DNA from: Lentisphaeria bacterium
Lineage (GTDB): Bacteria; Verrucomicrobiota; Lentisphaeria; Victivallales; Victivallaceae
Direction of reading: 5' to 3'
Assembly: GCA_900768515.1 (NCBI GenBank)
Contig: CAAGDG010000057.1
Location: forward strand, 1-24,782
Length of the DNA: 24,782 nt
The notes beneath the pieces were generated by a model. It saw only the letters and a list, made by a program, of their open reading frames with translations, was not told where the DNA came from and did not search any database. Each line of letters begins with the position of its first letter. Position 1 is the stretch's first letter. This document shows positions 1-8,562 of the stretch, piece by piece. The position numbers and the translations under genes were made by a program.

Positions 1-2600
1 CAGGAAGCGCCAACCTCGGCTTCTCCGACGACGTGGAAGGCGACGGCAAGGGCGGCTGGACCGATCAGGGTTCGGAAAACGATCTGCGCAAGTTCCGGCA
101 GCAGCGGGTCGAACTCGGCGGCCTGCGGTTTGAGGTCCTCGATCCGGCCAAAAACGGCGGACGCTCCGCGATCATCGTCGCCGGCAAGGCACGCGGCGAT
201 TTCTTCCCGCGCTCGGTCAAGCTGCCGCTTCCGGCCGGCAACAACGCCCGGGCGATCCACCTGCTTCACGCTTCCGCCTGGACCCCGATTGTCGGAACCC
301 CGTTCGGAAACCTCACCGTCACCTACAGTGACGGCAGCACGGAAACCATTCCCCTCAAAGCGCGGGTAGACATCGGGAACTGGTGGAATCCGGAACCGGC
401 CTCCAACGCCGAAATCGCCTGGACCGCGGAAAATCCGCAGTCGATCATCGGGCTTTACGCTTCAAGCTTCGAGCTCCGGAAAGCCAATCCGGTCTCGGTT
501 GCATTCACGCCGGTCAATCCGGAAACGGTCTGGATGGTGGCGGGCGTTTCGCTCGGCGACCGCAAGGCGACCTTCTCCGCCGAACAGGAACGCGACGTCT
601 ACGTGGTACCCAACCGCGAATGGCTGCCGCTGGAGTTCAACCGCGAAGTGGTCAAGGGCAGCCCGCTGGACTTCTCGTTCCTCCAGGATGCTCCCGCCGG
701 AAAATACGGCCGCATTCTCCCCTCTCCGACCGGAAAACTGACCTTTGAAAAGGCGCCGGACCGGACGATCCGTCTCTACGGCCCGAACCTCTGCTTCTCG
801 GCCAGCTTCCTCGACAAGGCCAAGTGCGACGAACTGGCCGAACTCTTCGTCCGACTCGGTTACAACGCGGTCCGGATTCACCATCATGACACCGAGCTGC
901 TCGATCCGAAGGCGAAGGACACGCTGACCTTCGATCCGGCCAAACTCGACAAGCTCGACTACCTCTTCTACGCGATGAAGAAGCAGGGACTCTACATCAC
1001 CACCGACCTCTACACCAACCGCACCTTCAAACCCGGAGACAACATTCCGGAGTGCGACTTCTACAACGAGCGCCAGATGAAACACCTGGCCCCGATCAGC
1101 CAGGCGGCGCGGGACAACTGGAAGGAGTTCGCCCGCCGCTGGATGACACACAAGAACCCCTACACCGGCATGACCTGGGGAGAGGATCCCGCCCTCTTCT
1201 GCCTGAACCTGGTCAACGAGGAGAGCCTGCTCTTCGTCCTGAAACCGAACCGGATTCCGCCCACCGTCGAAGTCCGTTACCGGAAGCTCTTCGATGAGTG
1301 GAAGAAGAAAAACAACTGCCGGAAGGCGGAGGCGTCCCTCAACGACCGGATGTACCGCAAGTTCCTGGCCGAACTTCAGATGAAGTGCCATGACGAGCAG
1401 CTCGACTATGTGCGGAACACGCTGAAGGTGCCCTGCATGCTCACCAGTCTGAACAACATGACCGACGTCGAACTGACGCTGCAGCGCAACAAGTTCGACC
1501 TGGTGGACAACCACTCCTACTTCGATCACCCCACCTTCCCCGAGAAGGCGTGGAGCTTCCCGAAACACTACAGCCAGCGCTGCTCGATTATGCAGAGCGC
1601 GACGGTGCCCCGGAACCTCATGCCGACCCGGATCTTCGGAAAACCCTTCCTGGTCACGGAATTCAACTACGTCAATCCGAATGTCTACCGGGCCGAGGGC
1701 GGGCCGCTGATCGGCGCCTACGCCTCGCTGCAGGACTGGGACGGTCTCTTCCGTTTCGCCTGGAGTCACGGTGCGGGAAGCATCTACAAGAAAGGCGCGC
1801 CCGGCGGCTTTGACGCGGTCAACGATCCGCTGGCGCAGTTCTCCGACCGGATCGCGATCCTGATGTTCCGGCGCGGCGATGTGAAGAAGGCGGAGCCCCG
1901 CTTCAGCTATCTGGTGCCGGAGAAGCTTTTCGACACCGACGATCCGCTCTATTTCCCGCAGAAGTTCACCAACCTCGGCCTGATCGCGCAGATCGGTTCG
2001 AATGTGGCCGACGCCAAGCTCCCCGCCGGCGTGGTCGGCATCGAACCGGAAGCGGCGTCCCTGCCCTCCAAGCTCGGCAACCGCAAGGTTTCCTCGCTCT
2101 GGGAGGAGTGTCTGACCCGGAAGATCGCGGTCAGTTCGACCGGGGAACTCCAGCTCAACGCGAACGCCATGACCTTTGCGGTCGCGGCTCCCCGCTCGGC
2201 ATCGGTCACGCTCCCCAAGGGGGACCTCGACGCCGGGGCGCTCCGGGTACGCGGCGCGGACATCTTCCAGACGGTCGCGGCGCTCTCGCTCGACGGGGAA
2301 CCGCTGGAGACGAGCCGCAGTATTCTGCTCATCCAGCTGACCAACCTCTCCAATACCAAGGCGCTTTTCGCCAACAGCCGCTGGAATCTGATGCGCAAAG
2401 AGGGCGGCCTTCCGATCCTGATCCGGCGGGGCCGGGCGACGGTGGAGATCGCCGGTCCGGCACTTCAGGTGACCGCGCTCAAAACCGACGGTTCGCCGTA
2501 TGGAAAGGTCAAGAGCGAATACCGCAACGGAGCAACCCGCTTCACCGCCGACACCGGACTCTATCCGGGTGGCGTAATGGCCTACCATCTGACCCGTTGA
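1..2600 (+). CDS. Clan GH-A (GH5-like) glycoside hydrolase, 5' end cut by window
   Basis: The reading frame is open from the first bases of the window (codons start at base 3) to TGA at 2598-2600, so the true start lies outside. The GTG at 33 is only the first in-frame start codon visible. At least 865 residues remain. The N-terminal ~170 residues look like a beta-sandwich. A TIM-barrel-like region follows, with an R-I-H-H-H-D stretch, then LNLVNEES (Glu codon at 1218, candidate acid/base) and LVTEFNYVNP (Glu codon at 1659, candidate nucleophile). Asn-Glu plus a later Glu at a strand end is the clan GH-A signature. The last ~150 residues look like another beta domain. It probably hydrolyses a polysaccharide or glycoside; the substrate cannot be read from sequence. 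It ends 20 bases before a terminator and belongs to a transcription unit entering from the left. GH family assignment is tentative. Confidence 0.75.
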   Translation, partial: GSANLGFSDDVEGDGKGGWTDQGSENDLRKFRQQRVELGGLRFEVLDPAKNGGRSAIIVAGKARGDFFPRSVKLPLPAGNNARAIHLLHASAWTPIVGTPFGNLTVTYSDGSTETIPLKARVDIGNWWNPEPASNAEIAWTAENPQSIIGLYASSFELRKANPVSVAFTPVNPETVWMVAGVSLGDRKATFSAEQERDVYVVPNREWLPLEFNREVVKGSPLDFSFLQDAPAGKYGRILPSPTGKLTFEKAPDRTIRLYGPNLCFSASFLDKAKCDELAELFVRLGYNAVRIHHHDTELLDPKAKDTLTFDPAKLDKLDYLFYAMKKQGLYITTDLYTNRTFKPGDNIPECDFYNERQMKHLAPISQAARDNWKEFARRWMTHKNPYTGMTWGEDPALFCLNLVNEESLLFVLKPNRIPPTVEVRYRKLFDEWKKKNNCRKAEASLNDRMYRKFLAELQMKCHDEQLDYVRNTLKVPCMLTSLNNMTDVELTLQRNKFDLVDNHSYFDHPTFPEKAWSFPKHYSQRCSIMQSATVPRNLMPTRIFGKPFLVTEFNYVNPNVYRAEGGPLIGAYASLQDWDGLFRFAWSHGAGSIYKKGAPGGFDAVNDPLAQFSDRIAILMFRRGDVKKAEPRFSYLVPEKLFDTDDPLYFPQKFTNLGLIAQIGSNVADAKLPAGVVGIEPEAASLPSKLGNRKVSSLWEECLTRKIAVSSTGELQLNANAMTFAVAAPRSASVTLPKGDLDAGALRVRGADIFQTVAALSLDGEPLETSRSILLIQLTNLSNTKALFANSRWNLMRKEGGLPILIRRGRATVEIAGPALQVTALKTDGSPYGKVKSEYRNGATRFTADTGLYPGGVMAYHLTR

Positions 2601-2620
2601 ACCAGCGGTTCAACCACTGC

Positions 2621-2649
2621 CCCGCACCTTTTCCGGTGCGGGTTTTTTT
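2621..2649 (+). terminator. Rho-independent terminator after the GH-A hydrolase
   Basis: A perfect 8-bp stem, CCCGCACC/GGTGCGGG, encloses a 6-base loop and is followed by seven T. It starts 20 bases after the hydrolase stop codon and isolates that gene from the heparinase-like operon downstream. Confidence 0.93.
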
Positions 2650-2703
2650 ATCGCCGAAAACCGCGGGCCGGTGGAAAATTCCGCCTTTTTTCCAGTCACC
2701 CTA

Positions 2704-2731
2704 TTGACTTTTCCAAATTCTCCATTATAAT
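2704..2731 (+). promoter_or_regulatory. Sigma-70-type promoter of the heparinase-like operon
   Basis: TTGACT (2704-2709) and TATAAT (2726-2731) are separated by 16 bases. This is one base from the full consensus and lies in a locally AT-rich island in otherwise GC-rich DNA. Transcription would begin near 2738, giving a leader of about 125 bases before the GTG at 2863. Confidence 0.8.
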
Positions 2732-2747
2732 TAAAATAGATAAATCA

Positions 2748-2768
2748 TAATTCAGAATAGATGAATTA
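2748..2768 (+). promoter_or_regulatory. Candidate operator: inverted repeat just after the -10 box
   Basis: TAATTCA, seven bases, then TGAATTA form a perfect 7-bp inverted repeat from about +11 to +31 of the predicted transcript. That position suits a repressor that blocks initiation or early elongation. The binding protein is unknown, and no regulator gene lies next to the operon in this window. Confidence 0.45.
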
Positions 2769-2795
2769 ACATCCCGTTACTCTCCGCCATGCAAG

Positions 2796-2838
2796 CCGGT
2801 GGAGGGGAATTGGAGCGGAGAACGACGCCCTCCATCGG
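2796..2838 (+). promoter_or_regulatory. Leader hairpin upstream of the first heparinase-like gene
   Basis: CCGGTGGAGGG (2796-2806) pairs with CCCTCCATCGG (2828-2838) through 11 base pairs, including one G-U, around a 21-base loop. It ends 14 bases before the Shine-Dalgarno AGGAG at 2853-2857. No T-run follows, so it is not an intrinsic terminator. It could stabilise the mRNA or tune translation. Confidence 0.5.
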
Positions 2839-2862
2839 AAATTTCGAACTTCAGGAGCAACA

Positions 2863-5019
2863 GTGAAAAAGGCAAGCAAAATGATTGAAAAGACCGCCAT
2901 CGCCGGCTGCCTCGCCGCGACCATGATCGCGAACGCGGCGGAGAAGGAGAAATTTCCGATCTACGAATCGCTGCCGCTGCCCCGGCCGGAAAATCTGAAA
3001 ACGTTCTCGGAAGAGGACTTCGCCGTGGACACGGTCCGCATCTCGAAACGGACGGGAAAATCGCTCTTCGTGACTCCGGAAGGGCTTGTCCGGATGGCCG
3101 GGTTCTACCGGGAAACCCCGGAGGGGCGGCAGCTCTGGAAAAACCTCAGCAAACAGATGGTCAAAATTCTGAACGGCTGGGATCTGCTGCCGGCCAACTT
3201 CAACCGCTACACCTACCGGTTCAGCCAGCTCCGGACAGCGGCCTACGTCTATGCGCTGAGCGGCTGTCCGGAGCTGGGCGAATTTGTGCGCGGCCATATT
3301 CTGCAGGCGAGCCGGCTGCCGATGGAGTTCTGGCTCCACGCGGAACTGCGCGGTTACAACCGCGAGGCGCCGACCGGCGGACTGGAGACAGCCCAGGTCT
3401 CCGGCACCGTCGCCATCGTGATGGCGCTGGCGGAAGATCTTTTCACGCCGGAGGAGAAGGAGGAAGTTCAAAGCGCGCTCCGGGAAAAGGGTCTCATTCC
3501 CTGCCTGCGGTTCGTCCGGGCCAGGAAGCAGAGCGGCAACGTCAACAACTGGCTGGCCGTGGTCGCCACCGGCGCCTATCTCTCCGCCGGATACCTCGGC
3601 GACGAGAAGGCGCTCGACGAAGCCGGGGACGCCCTGCTCTGGTTCGTCAACGCCGCGGTCGAAGATGACGGCAGTTACGGCGAAGGGATCGGTTATTTCG
3701 ACTATCCAGTCGGTTCGATCATCCCTGCGATCGCGGCGATGCCGCAGGAGGAGCGGCGCGAATTTCTGGCCGGCTCCGGACTGCGCCGCTCGGCGGAGTG
3801 GACCGCCTACCCCTATCTCTACGGCAGACTGCCGGACGGTTCTCCCGACCTGACCCGGCTCCACTTCGGCGACAACAGCTTCTGGGGGCGTCCCACCCTT
3901 TCGCTGCTCGCCCTCCTCTCGGAACTCAACGGAGACCCCCTCGCCCGCTATCTCGGCGACACCTTCGGACAGCCTGGCTGGGAAGAGAGCCAGTGGAATC
4001 TGGCGCTGGCGAGAGAGGCCTCCACTCCCGAAGTCAAACCGCGTTCGCCGGAAGAACTCGGACTTCCTCTCGTGCGCAGCTTCGACAACGGCGAAAATTT
4101 CATCCGCTCCTCCTGGGAGCCCGGGGCGCTGCTGCTTTCGCTCTACACCGCCGGTCCGACCCGGGTCAACTACGGCCACCAGCGTCCGGAACGCAACGCG
4201 GTGACGATGGCGGCGAAGGGGGAATACTTTCTGATTTCTCCGGGATCGGCCTCCTACCGCAGTCCGATCCACTATGAATATGACCAGAACACCCTCGCGG
4301 CCAACACCATCTCGATCGACGGGAAAAGCCAGCTCTATCCGGGCAACGGCCAGGCCACCTGGGGACGCCGGCCGCCGGAACAGGTGGCCTCCGGACGACC
4401 GCAGGTCACACTCGAAGTCTCCCGCGCCGGAAAGAACGTCAACGTGCTGGTCGCCGACGCGGCAAAATCCTATCAGCCCAAACTCCAGCACGCCCGCCGC
4501 ATGGTCGTCCATCTCAAAAAGAACGACGCCTTCGCCGTGATCGACCGGATCGTCTCTGAAGACGGACCACATACCTACACCTCGCGTTTCCACTTCAACA
4601 ACCGAGACCGGCAGGGAAAGCTGGCCGAACTCGGCGGAGGCGCATGGAGTTTCTCGCGTCCGAAAGCCGATCTCGGCATCCGGCTCGACGCCGACATTCC
4701 GGTCGAAGTCGCCGTCACCGACGGCTACATGCACGGCAAGGGCCGGGACTACTCGCCCGGCGGCGAGCACGAAGGGTGGAAGGGTAGCGCCCGGGTGCTG
4801 GAGATCACCAATCCGGAACCGGCTGAAGCGGTCACATTCGTCGCGGTCTTCCAGCCACTGGAGAAGGAGGCGGAACCGCTCCCGGTCTCCCGCCGGGGCA
4901 ACCGGCTTTCGATCGGCGCGGACTTGATCGAATGGGATGACAGGGGACTCCTTGTCACCGCCGACGGGGAAACCGAACGCTTCCCTTTTGACGGCAGAGG
5001 AGCTGCGAAGAACCAATGA
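2863..5019 (+). CDS. Exported heparinase II/III-like polysaccharide lyase family protein
   Basis: The product has 718 residues. The start is GTG at 2863, placed 5 bases after AGGAG (2853-2857). It gives a Sec signal peptide: KK near the N-terminus, a hydrophobic stretch IAGCLAATMIANA, and likely cleavage before AEKE. An alpha/alpha-toroid region follows, with V-N-N-W around residues 227-230 and DGSYGEGIGYFDY at ~270-281, both family landmarks. A beta-sandwich domain after ~400 contains YGHQRPERN (His439) and an S-Y-R-S-P-I-H segment. The usual H-x-H-x-D and HNT motifs of the beta-domain are altered here, whereas the next gene keeps them. Expected role is beta-elimination or binding of uronate-containing polysaccharide outside the cytoplasm; the substrate is unknown. 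It overlaps the next gene by ATGA, so translation is probably coupled. Confidence 0.8.
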   Translation: MKKASKMIEKTAIAGCLAATMIANAAEKEKFPIYESLPLPRPENLKTFSEEDFAVDTVRISKRTGKSLFVTPEGLVRMAGFYRETPEGRQLWKNLSKQMVKILNGWDLLPANFNRYTYRFSQLRTAAYVYALSGCPELGEFVRGHILQASRLPMEFWLHAELRGYNREAPTGGLETAQVSGTVAIVMALAEDLFTPEEKEEVQSALREKGLIPCLRFVRARKQSGNVNNWLAVVATGAYLSAGYLGDEKALDEAGDALLWFVNAAVEDDGSYGEGIGYFDYPVGSIIPAIAAMPQEERREFLAGSGLRRSAEWTAYPYLYGRLPDGSPDLTRLHFGDNSFWGRPTLSLLALLSELNGDPLARYLGDTFGQPGWEESQWNLALAREASTPEVKPRSPEELGLPLVRSFDNGENFIRSSWEPGALLLSLYTAGPTRVNYGHQRPERNAVTMAAKGEYFLISPGSASYRSPIHYEYDQNTLAANTISIDGKSQLYPGNGQATWGRRPPEQVASGRPQVTLEVSRAGKNVNVLVADAAKSYQPKLQHARRMVVHLKKNDAFAVIDRIVSEDGPHTYTSRFHFNNRDRQGKLAELGGGAWSFSRPKADLGIRLDADIPVEVAVTDGYMHGKGRDYSPGGEHEGWKGSARVLEITNPEPAEAVTFVAVFQPLEKEAEPLPVSRRGNRLSIGADLIEWDDRGLLVTADGETERFPFDGRGAAKNQ

Positions 5020-7079
5020 GTCTCTTTCTTTCCGAAGCCGATCGGGCCGCACTGGGCAATTACAACCGCTCCCCGCTGCTGAGCAACCTCTACTGGGGAC
5101 TTCACTGCCGCACCGCCGCATTCGCCTCGACGCCCGGCTTGACTCCGGCGGGTGCAGCCACGGAGTGGTTTCACCATGTTTTTGAAGTGGTGAGCGACAC
5201 CGCGCTTCTGGCGGCGTTGACCGGGGACACGGTCCGGAAGGAGTTCCTGCGCTCGACGGTGCTCGAACTGGTCCGGCGTCCGATCGACGACTGGGTCGGC
5301 CCCCCCTTCCGCCACCACGGGGCGAATCCCCCCTGCGGCAACCTCGAAACCGCCCATCTGGCGGCGGCGGTCGCGTTGACGCTCGACCTCGTTCCCGACG
5401 CCTTTGCCCCCGGGGAACGCGAGGAGGTCGCAACCGCCCTGCGGGAAAAGGGGATCGCGCTCTGCCGGGAGTGGATTCTCCACAGCCGCGCCTTCCTGAA
5501 CTGGAGGAACATCCTCACCGCCGGGATCGCGGTTCCCGCCGCGGTGCTCGGCGACCGTGAGGCGATGGAAGCTGCGGCCCGGCTGCTCGACGACGCGCCG
5601 GATATGATCGAGCCGGACGGTTCCTACGGAGAATCGCTGCAATACTGCGGTTACAGCAGCCGCTGGATGCTGCTCGGCTGCGAGGCGCTGGTCCGTGCCG
5701 AACCGGCGTGGCGCGACCGGTTCGACCTCTCGAGAGTGGCCCGGATGGTCCGTTTCTTCCGGCACAGCCACCTCTACAGCAAACCGCTCGACCGCTGGGG
5801 GGCGTATCCCCGGCCGCGGGCGGTCAACTTCAACGACTCCGCCGCGCTCTTCGGCCCTCCGCCGGAACTTCTGCTCTTCACGGCGGGACGGTTGCGGGAA
5901 CCGTTTCCGGAAGAGGCCGGAATCGCCCGGCAGTTCTACGAGGAGCTCTATGGAACGTATCCGGCGCAGGGACCTTTCGAATTCGACAGCTTCGGCTTTC
6001 TGAACCGTCCCGGCTTCCTCTCGCTGCTCTTTCTGCCGGCGGCGCTCGAAACCGCCGCGCTCCCGGCGGAACGGCTGCCGCTCGCGGTCCGTTTCGACAA
6101 CGGCAACGCGATCGGACGCGACAGCTGGCATGAGGAGGCCACCGTATTCGCCATGAACACCTCGGCGGAAGCGCTTCACGCGGTGGCCCATCTGCACGGA
6201 GACCTCAACTCCATCCAGCTGATCCACCGGCGCGAACGGCTGCTGGCGGACCCGGGACACAGCTGTTACCGCAGCCTGGTTCACGGCATTGAAACCGCCA
6301 CGGCGACCCACAACACCTGCTCCTTCGGCGTGCCGGAGGGGGGAGGAATCCGCTGGTTCGACCAGACGATGCCCCCGGCGCGGAAGGCCGATCCCGAACA
6401 CGGTCCCGGCGAACCGGTCCGCCGGGCGGGACGCTTTCTCGGAGCCGCTTCGCTCGATGACGTCACATTCTTCGCCAACGACGCCGGCGCGGCCTATCCG
6501 GGCGGAGCAGTCCGCCGGTTCGAACGGATTGCGCTGCTGGCGGGGGGCCACGCCTTCTTCGTGATCGACCGGATCGAGGCGGAACAGCCCGTTTTCATGC
6601 GCTGGAACTGGCTGTTCAACAACCGCGACGGAGCGCTCCAGTGGAAGAACGCCGGCGCCGACCGCATGGTCATCCGCCGCGGGGCGGCCGGCATGAAATT
6701 CTTCTGCCTCGACGGCAGGCTGAAGGAACAGGGCCCCGAATATGGTTTTCTCCACGACGCCTACTCGCCGGAGCCGGGAGGTCCCGGCGAGGGAAAACCG
6801 GGCAGCGGAATTCTGTTCCGCCGGGTGCTTGAGAGGCCGGAACGCGTCTGCACCGCGGTCCACGCCTTCGCGCTCGACGGCTATGGAATCTGTTCCGGCT
6901 GGCATCTGCGGCCGGCGACGCCGCTCGATTTCGCGCTGGAGTCGCCGGGAGCGGCCGCCTCATGGCATCTGGAAGTCAAACCGGAACTTCTCCAGATCAC
7001 CGAAACCGTCTCCGACCGCTCCTACCGGATCGCGCCGGACGCAGACGGACTTCTGACGATCGAACGGATCCGTCCTTAA
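5016..7079 (+). CDS. Heparinase II/III-like protein without signal peptide
   Basis: The product has 687 residues and starts at the ATG of an ATGA overlap with the preceding stop. No N-terminal hydrophobic segment is visible (it begins MSLFLSEADRAALGN), so it is predicted to be cytoplasmic unless exported by another route. It shares architecture with its upstream paralogue. Toroid landmarks are LNWRN (Asn162-Trp163) and EPDGSYGESLQY (Glu206, Tyr210). Beta-domain landmarks are HLHGDLNS (His392, His394, Asp396), PGHSCYRS and THNTCSF (His432). These conserved His and Asp positions make it the better candidate of the pair for an active lyase. A plausible but unproven role is cleaving imported oligosaccharides produced by the exported paralogue. 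Confidence 0.8.
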   Translation: MSLFLSEADRAALGNYNRSPLLSNLYWGLHCRTAAFASTPGLTPAGAATEWFHHVFEVVSDTALLAALTGDTVRKEFLRSTVLELVRRPIDDWVGPPFRHHGANPPCGNLETAHLAAAVALTLDLVPDAFAPGEREEVATALREKGIALCREWILHSRAFLNWRNILTAGIAVPAAVLGDREAMEAAARLLDDAPDMIEPDGSYGESLQYCGYSSRWMLLGCEALVRAEPAWRDRFDLSRVARMVRFFRHSHLYSKPLDRWGAYPRPRAVNFNDSAALFGPPPELLLFTAGRLREPFPEEAGIARQFYEELYGTYPAQGPFEFDSFGFLNRPGFLSLLFLPAALETAALPAERLPLAVRFDNGNAIGRDSWHEEATVFAMNTSAEALHAVAHLHGDLNSIQLIHRRERLLADPGHSCYRSLVHGIETATATHNTCSFGVPEGGGIRWFDQTMPPARKADPEHGPGEPVRRAGRFLGAASLDDVTFFANDAGAAYPGGAVRRFERIALLAGGHAFFVIDRIEAEQPVFMRWNWLFNNRDGALQWKNAGADRMVIRRGAAGMKFFCLDGRLKEQGPEYGFLHDAYSPEPGGPGEGKPGSGILFRRVLERPERVCTAVHAFALDGYGICSGWHLRPATPLDFALESPGAAASWHLEVKPELLQITETVSDRSYRIAPDADGLLTIERIRP

Positions 7080-7101
7080 CTCTCACCAAAGGAACAGCAA
7101 C

Positions 7102-7800
7102 ATGGACAAAGTTGTATTCATCACCGGCGCCGGCAGCGGCATCGGAAAGGCCACCGCCCGCAAACTGGTTTCGCTGGGGGCGAAAGTTTACACCCTGACA
7201 TTGAAGGCGGAGGAGGTCGCCGACCTCACCGCCGAACTCGGCGACAGCTTCGGCTGCACGATCGGCAGCGTCGCCGACGAGGCGACGGTCCGGAACGCCT
7301 TCGCGGATTGCGAAAAACGGTTCGGCCGGGTCGATGTGCTGATCAACAATGCCGGGGTCGGCATCCCGACCCCCGATCTGGCCGAAGCGGACCTCTCGAC
7401 CTTCGAGACCACCTTCGACGTCAATGTGCGCGGCGTCTTTCTCTGCACCCGCGAAGCGCTCAAGCGGATGAAGCCGCGGCAGAACGGCCACATCATCACA
7501 TTGATCTCGATGGCCGGACAACGGACCAATCCCGGCGCGCCGCTCTACTGCGCGAGCAAATTCGCGGCGCGCGGATTCAACGGCGGTCTCGCCGACCAGG
7601 TGATCAAATCGCACATCAAAGTGACCGACATCAATCCGGGCCCGGTGGACAGCAACTACTGGGGCGACCGCAAAGTGGCCCGTGAAAAGTTCCTGAAGCC
7701 GGCCGACGTCGCCAACGTGATCGCCTTCGTGATCGATCAGCCCGACTATCTGATGATCCGGGAGATCAACTTCGACAACATCAATTTCCTGATCAAATAG
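7102..7800 (+). CDS. Short-chain dehydrogenase/reductase (SDR)
   Basis: The product has 232 residues. An AAGGAA Shine-Dalgarno sits upstream of the ATG, 22 bases after the second heparinase-like gene, so it belongs to the same operon. Classical SDR motifs are all present: TGAGSGIG (residues 8-15, cofactor binding), NNAG (82-85), and catalytic Ser136, Tyr149 and Lys153 (YCASK). A downstream D-I-N-P-G-P-V-D stretch is typical of the family. No signal peptide is visible, so it acts in the cytoplasm. Following two lyase-like genes, a reasonable inference is reduction of an unsaturated-uronate-derived keto sugar, as SDRs do in alginate pathways. The substrate is not readable from sequence. Confidence 0.88.
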   Translation: MDKVVFITGAGSGIGKATARKLVSLGAKVYTLTLKAEEVADLTAELGDSFGCTIGSVADEATVRNAFADCEKRFGRVDVLINNAGVGIPTPDLAEADLSTFETTFDVNVRGVFLCTREALKRMKPRQNGHIITLISMAGQRTNPGAPLYCASKFAARGFNGGLADQVIKSHIKVTDINPGPVDSNYWGDRKVAREKFLKPADVANVIAFVIDQPDYLMIREINFDNINFLIK

Positions 7801-7868
7801 GAAGTGCGCCTCCCCCCGGGGAGCCGCGTTGGAGGGAGGGGCGATTCCCGAAAAATGCCCCTCACCGC

Positions 7869-7897
7869 TGGAGAATTTCCCGGTTGCGGTGTATGTT
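7869..7897 (+). promoter_or_regulatory. Weak candidate promoter of the glycosylase-recCBD unit
   Basis: TGGAGA (7869-7874) and TATGTT (7892-7897) are 17 bases apart. Each box matches four or five of six consensus positions. Transcription would start near 7904, placing the two-tier hairpin at the very 5' end of the mRNA. Confidence 0.3.
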
Positions 7898-7909
7898 AGA
7901 TCCCGGAAG

Positions 7910-7953
7910 CGCCGGACGAAACGGGAGAGGGGTTCTCCCGTCCGCGTCCGGCG
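7910..7953 (+). promoter_or_regulatory. Two-tier palindromic hairpin in the glycosylase leader
   Basis: The outer arms CGCCGGACG (7910-7918) and CGTCCGGCG (7945-7953) pair perfectly over 9 bp. The inner arms ACGGGAGA (7921-7928) and TCTCCCGT (7934-7941) pair over 8 bp around a 5-base loop. AA on one side and CCG on the other form an internal loop. No T-tract follows, so it is not an intrinsic terminator for either strand. Confidence 0.6.
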
Positions 7954-7982
7954 GAACGCAGAACGGGAGAATGGATCGCATC

Positions 7983-8516
7983 ATGAGAAAAGCGCGGGAA
8001 CCGGAAACTCCGCCGGAAAAATATTCGTTCGGTCCGGCGGCCGCCCCCGGAGTCCGGGTGCTGATTCTCGGTTCGATGCCGGGGGAGGAGTCGCTGCGGC
8101 AACAGCAGTACTACGCCTACCGCTACAACGCATTCTGGCCGATCATGGGGGAACTTCTCCATTTCGATCCGGCCCTCCCCTACCCGGAACGGCTGCGGCG
8201 GCTCAACCAGGCCGGCGTCGCGCTCTGGGACACACTGGCGGCCTGCCGCCGCGCCGGGAGCCTCGACGGCGACATCCGGGACGCCCGTCCGAACGACATT
8301 CCGCAACTGCTCCGCGACTACCCGACCATCCGGGCGATCGGCTGCAACGGCGGCGCATCCCACCATTATCTGCTGCGCAGTTTTCCGGAACTCGTGCAGA
8401 CGGTCGAAATCGTGCAGCTGCCGTCGACCAGTCCCGCCGCTGCCCGGCTGAGCCGGGAGGAAAAGCGGGAAATTTTTGCGGAATTCCTGAAAAGACATCT
8501 GGACATTCCGGGCTGA
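7983..8516 (+). CDS. DNA-deoxyinosine/uracil glycosylase (UDG superfamily, family 6-like)
   Basis: The product has 177 residues from the ATG at 7983. An in-frame ATG at 7971 would add four residues; GGGAG at 7965-7969 is too close to 7971 and rather far from 7983, so the start is uncertain. Starts further upstream would read through the leader hairpin and are unlikely. Family motifs are LILGSMPGEESL (residues 27-38), QQYYAYRYNAFWP (Asn49 in NxFW is the conserved, probably catalytic, Asn) and LPSTSPAAA near the C-terminus. Members excise hypoxanthine and sometimes uracil from DNA to start base excision repair. It sits 46 bases upstream of recC, so it is probably co-transcribed with recCBD as a repair unit. 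Confidence 0.85.
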   Translation: MRKAREPETPPEKYSFGPAAAPGVRVLILGSMPGEESLRQQQYYAYRYNAFWPIMGELLHFDPALPYPERLRRLNQAGVALWDTLAACRRAGSLDGDIRDARPNDIPQLLRDYPTIRAIGCNGGASHHYLLRSFPELVQTVEIVQLPSTSPAAARLSREEKREIFAEFLKRHLDIPG

Positions 8517-8562
8517 CGGGGATATTGTTCCGAAGTTTGAAACACGGGGGGAGTCATTCACG

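Noticed and set aside
2863..2920. Lipoprotein signal (IAGC) in the first heparinase-like protein
   Set aside because: The IAGC tetrapeptide fits a lipobox, but the stretch before it contains Lys and Glu and is too short to be a hydrophobic core. The hydrophobic run continues past the Cys to ANA, fitting an ordinary signal peptide.
2851..5433. Very long minus-strand open frames opposite the heparinase-like, recC and recB genes
   Set aside because: Long antisense frames are expected in GC-rich genes with this codon use. Their products are Arg/Gly/Val-rich with no recognisable domains.
7801..7870. G/C-run hairpins after the SDR gene as a terminator
   Set aside because: CTCCCC/GGGGAG and AGGGGC/GCCCCT can pair, but no T-run follows either, so an intrinsic terminator is not supported.
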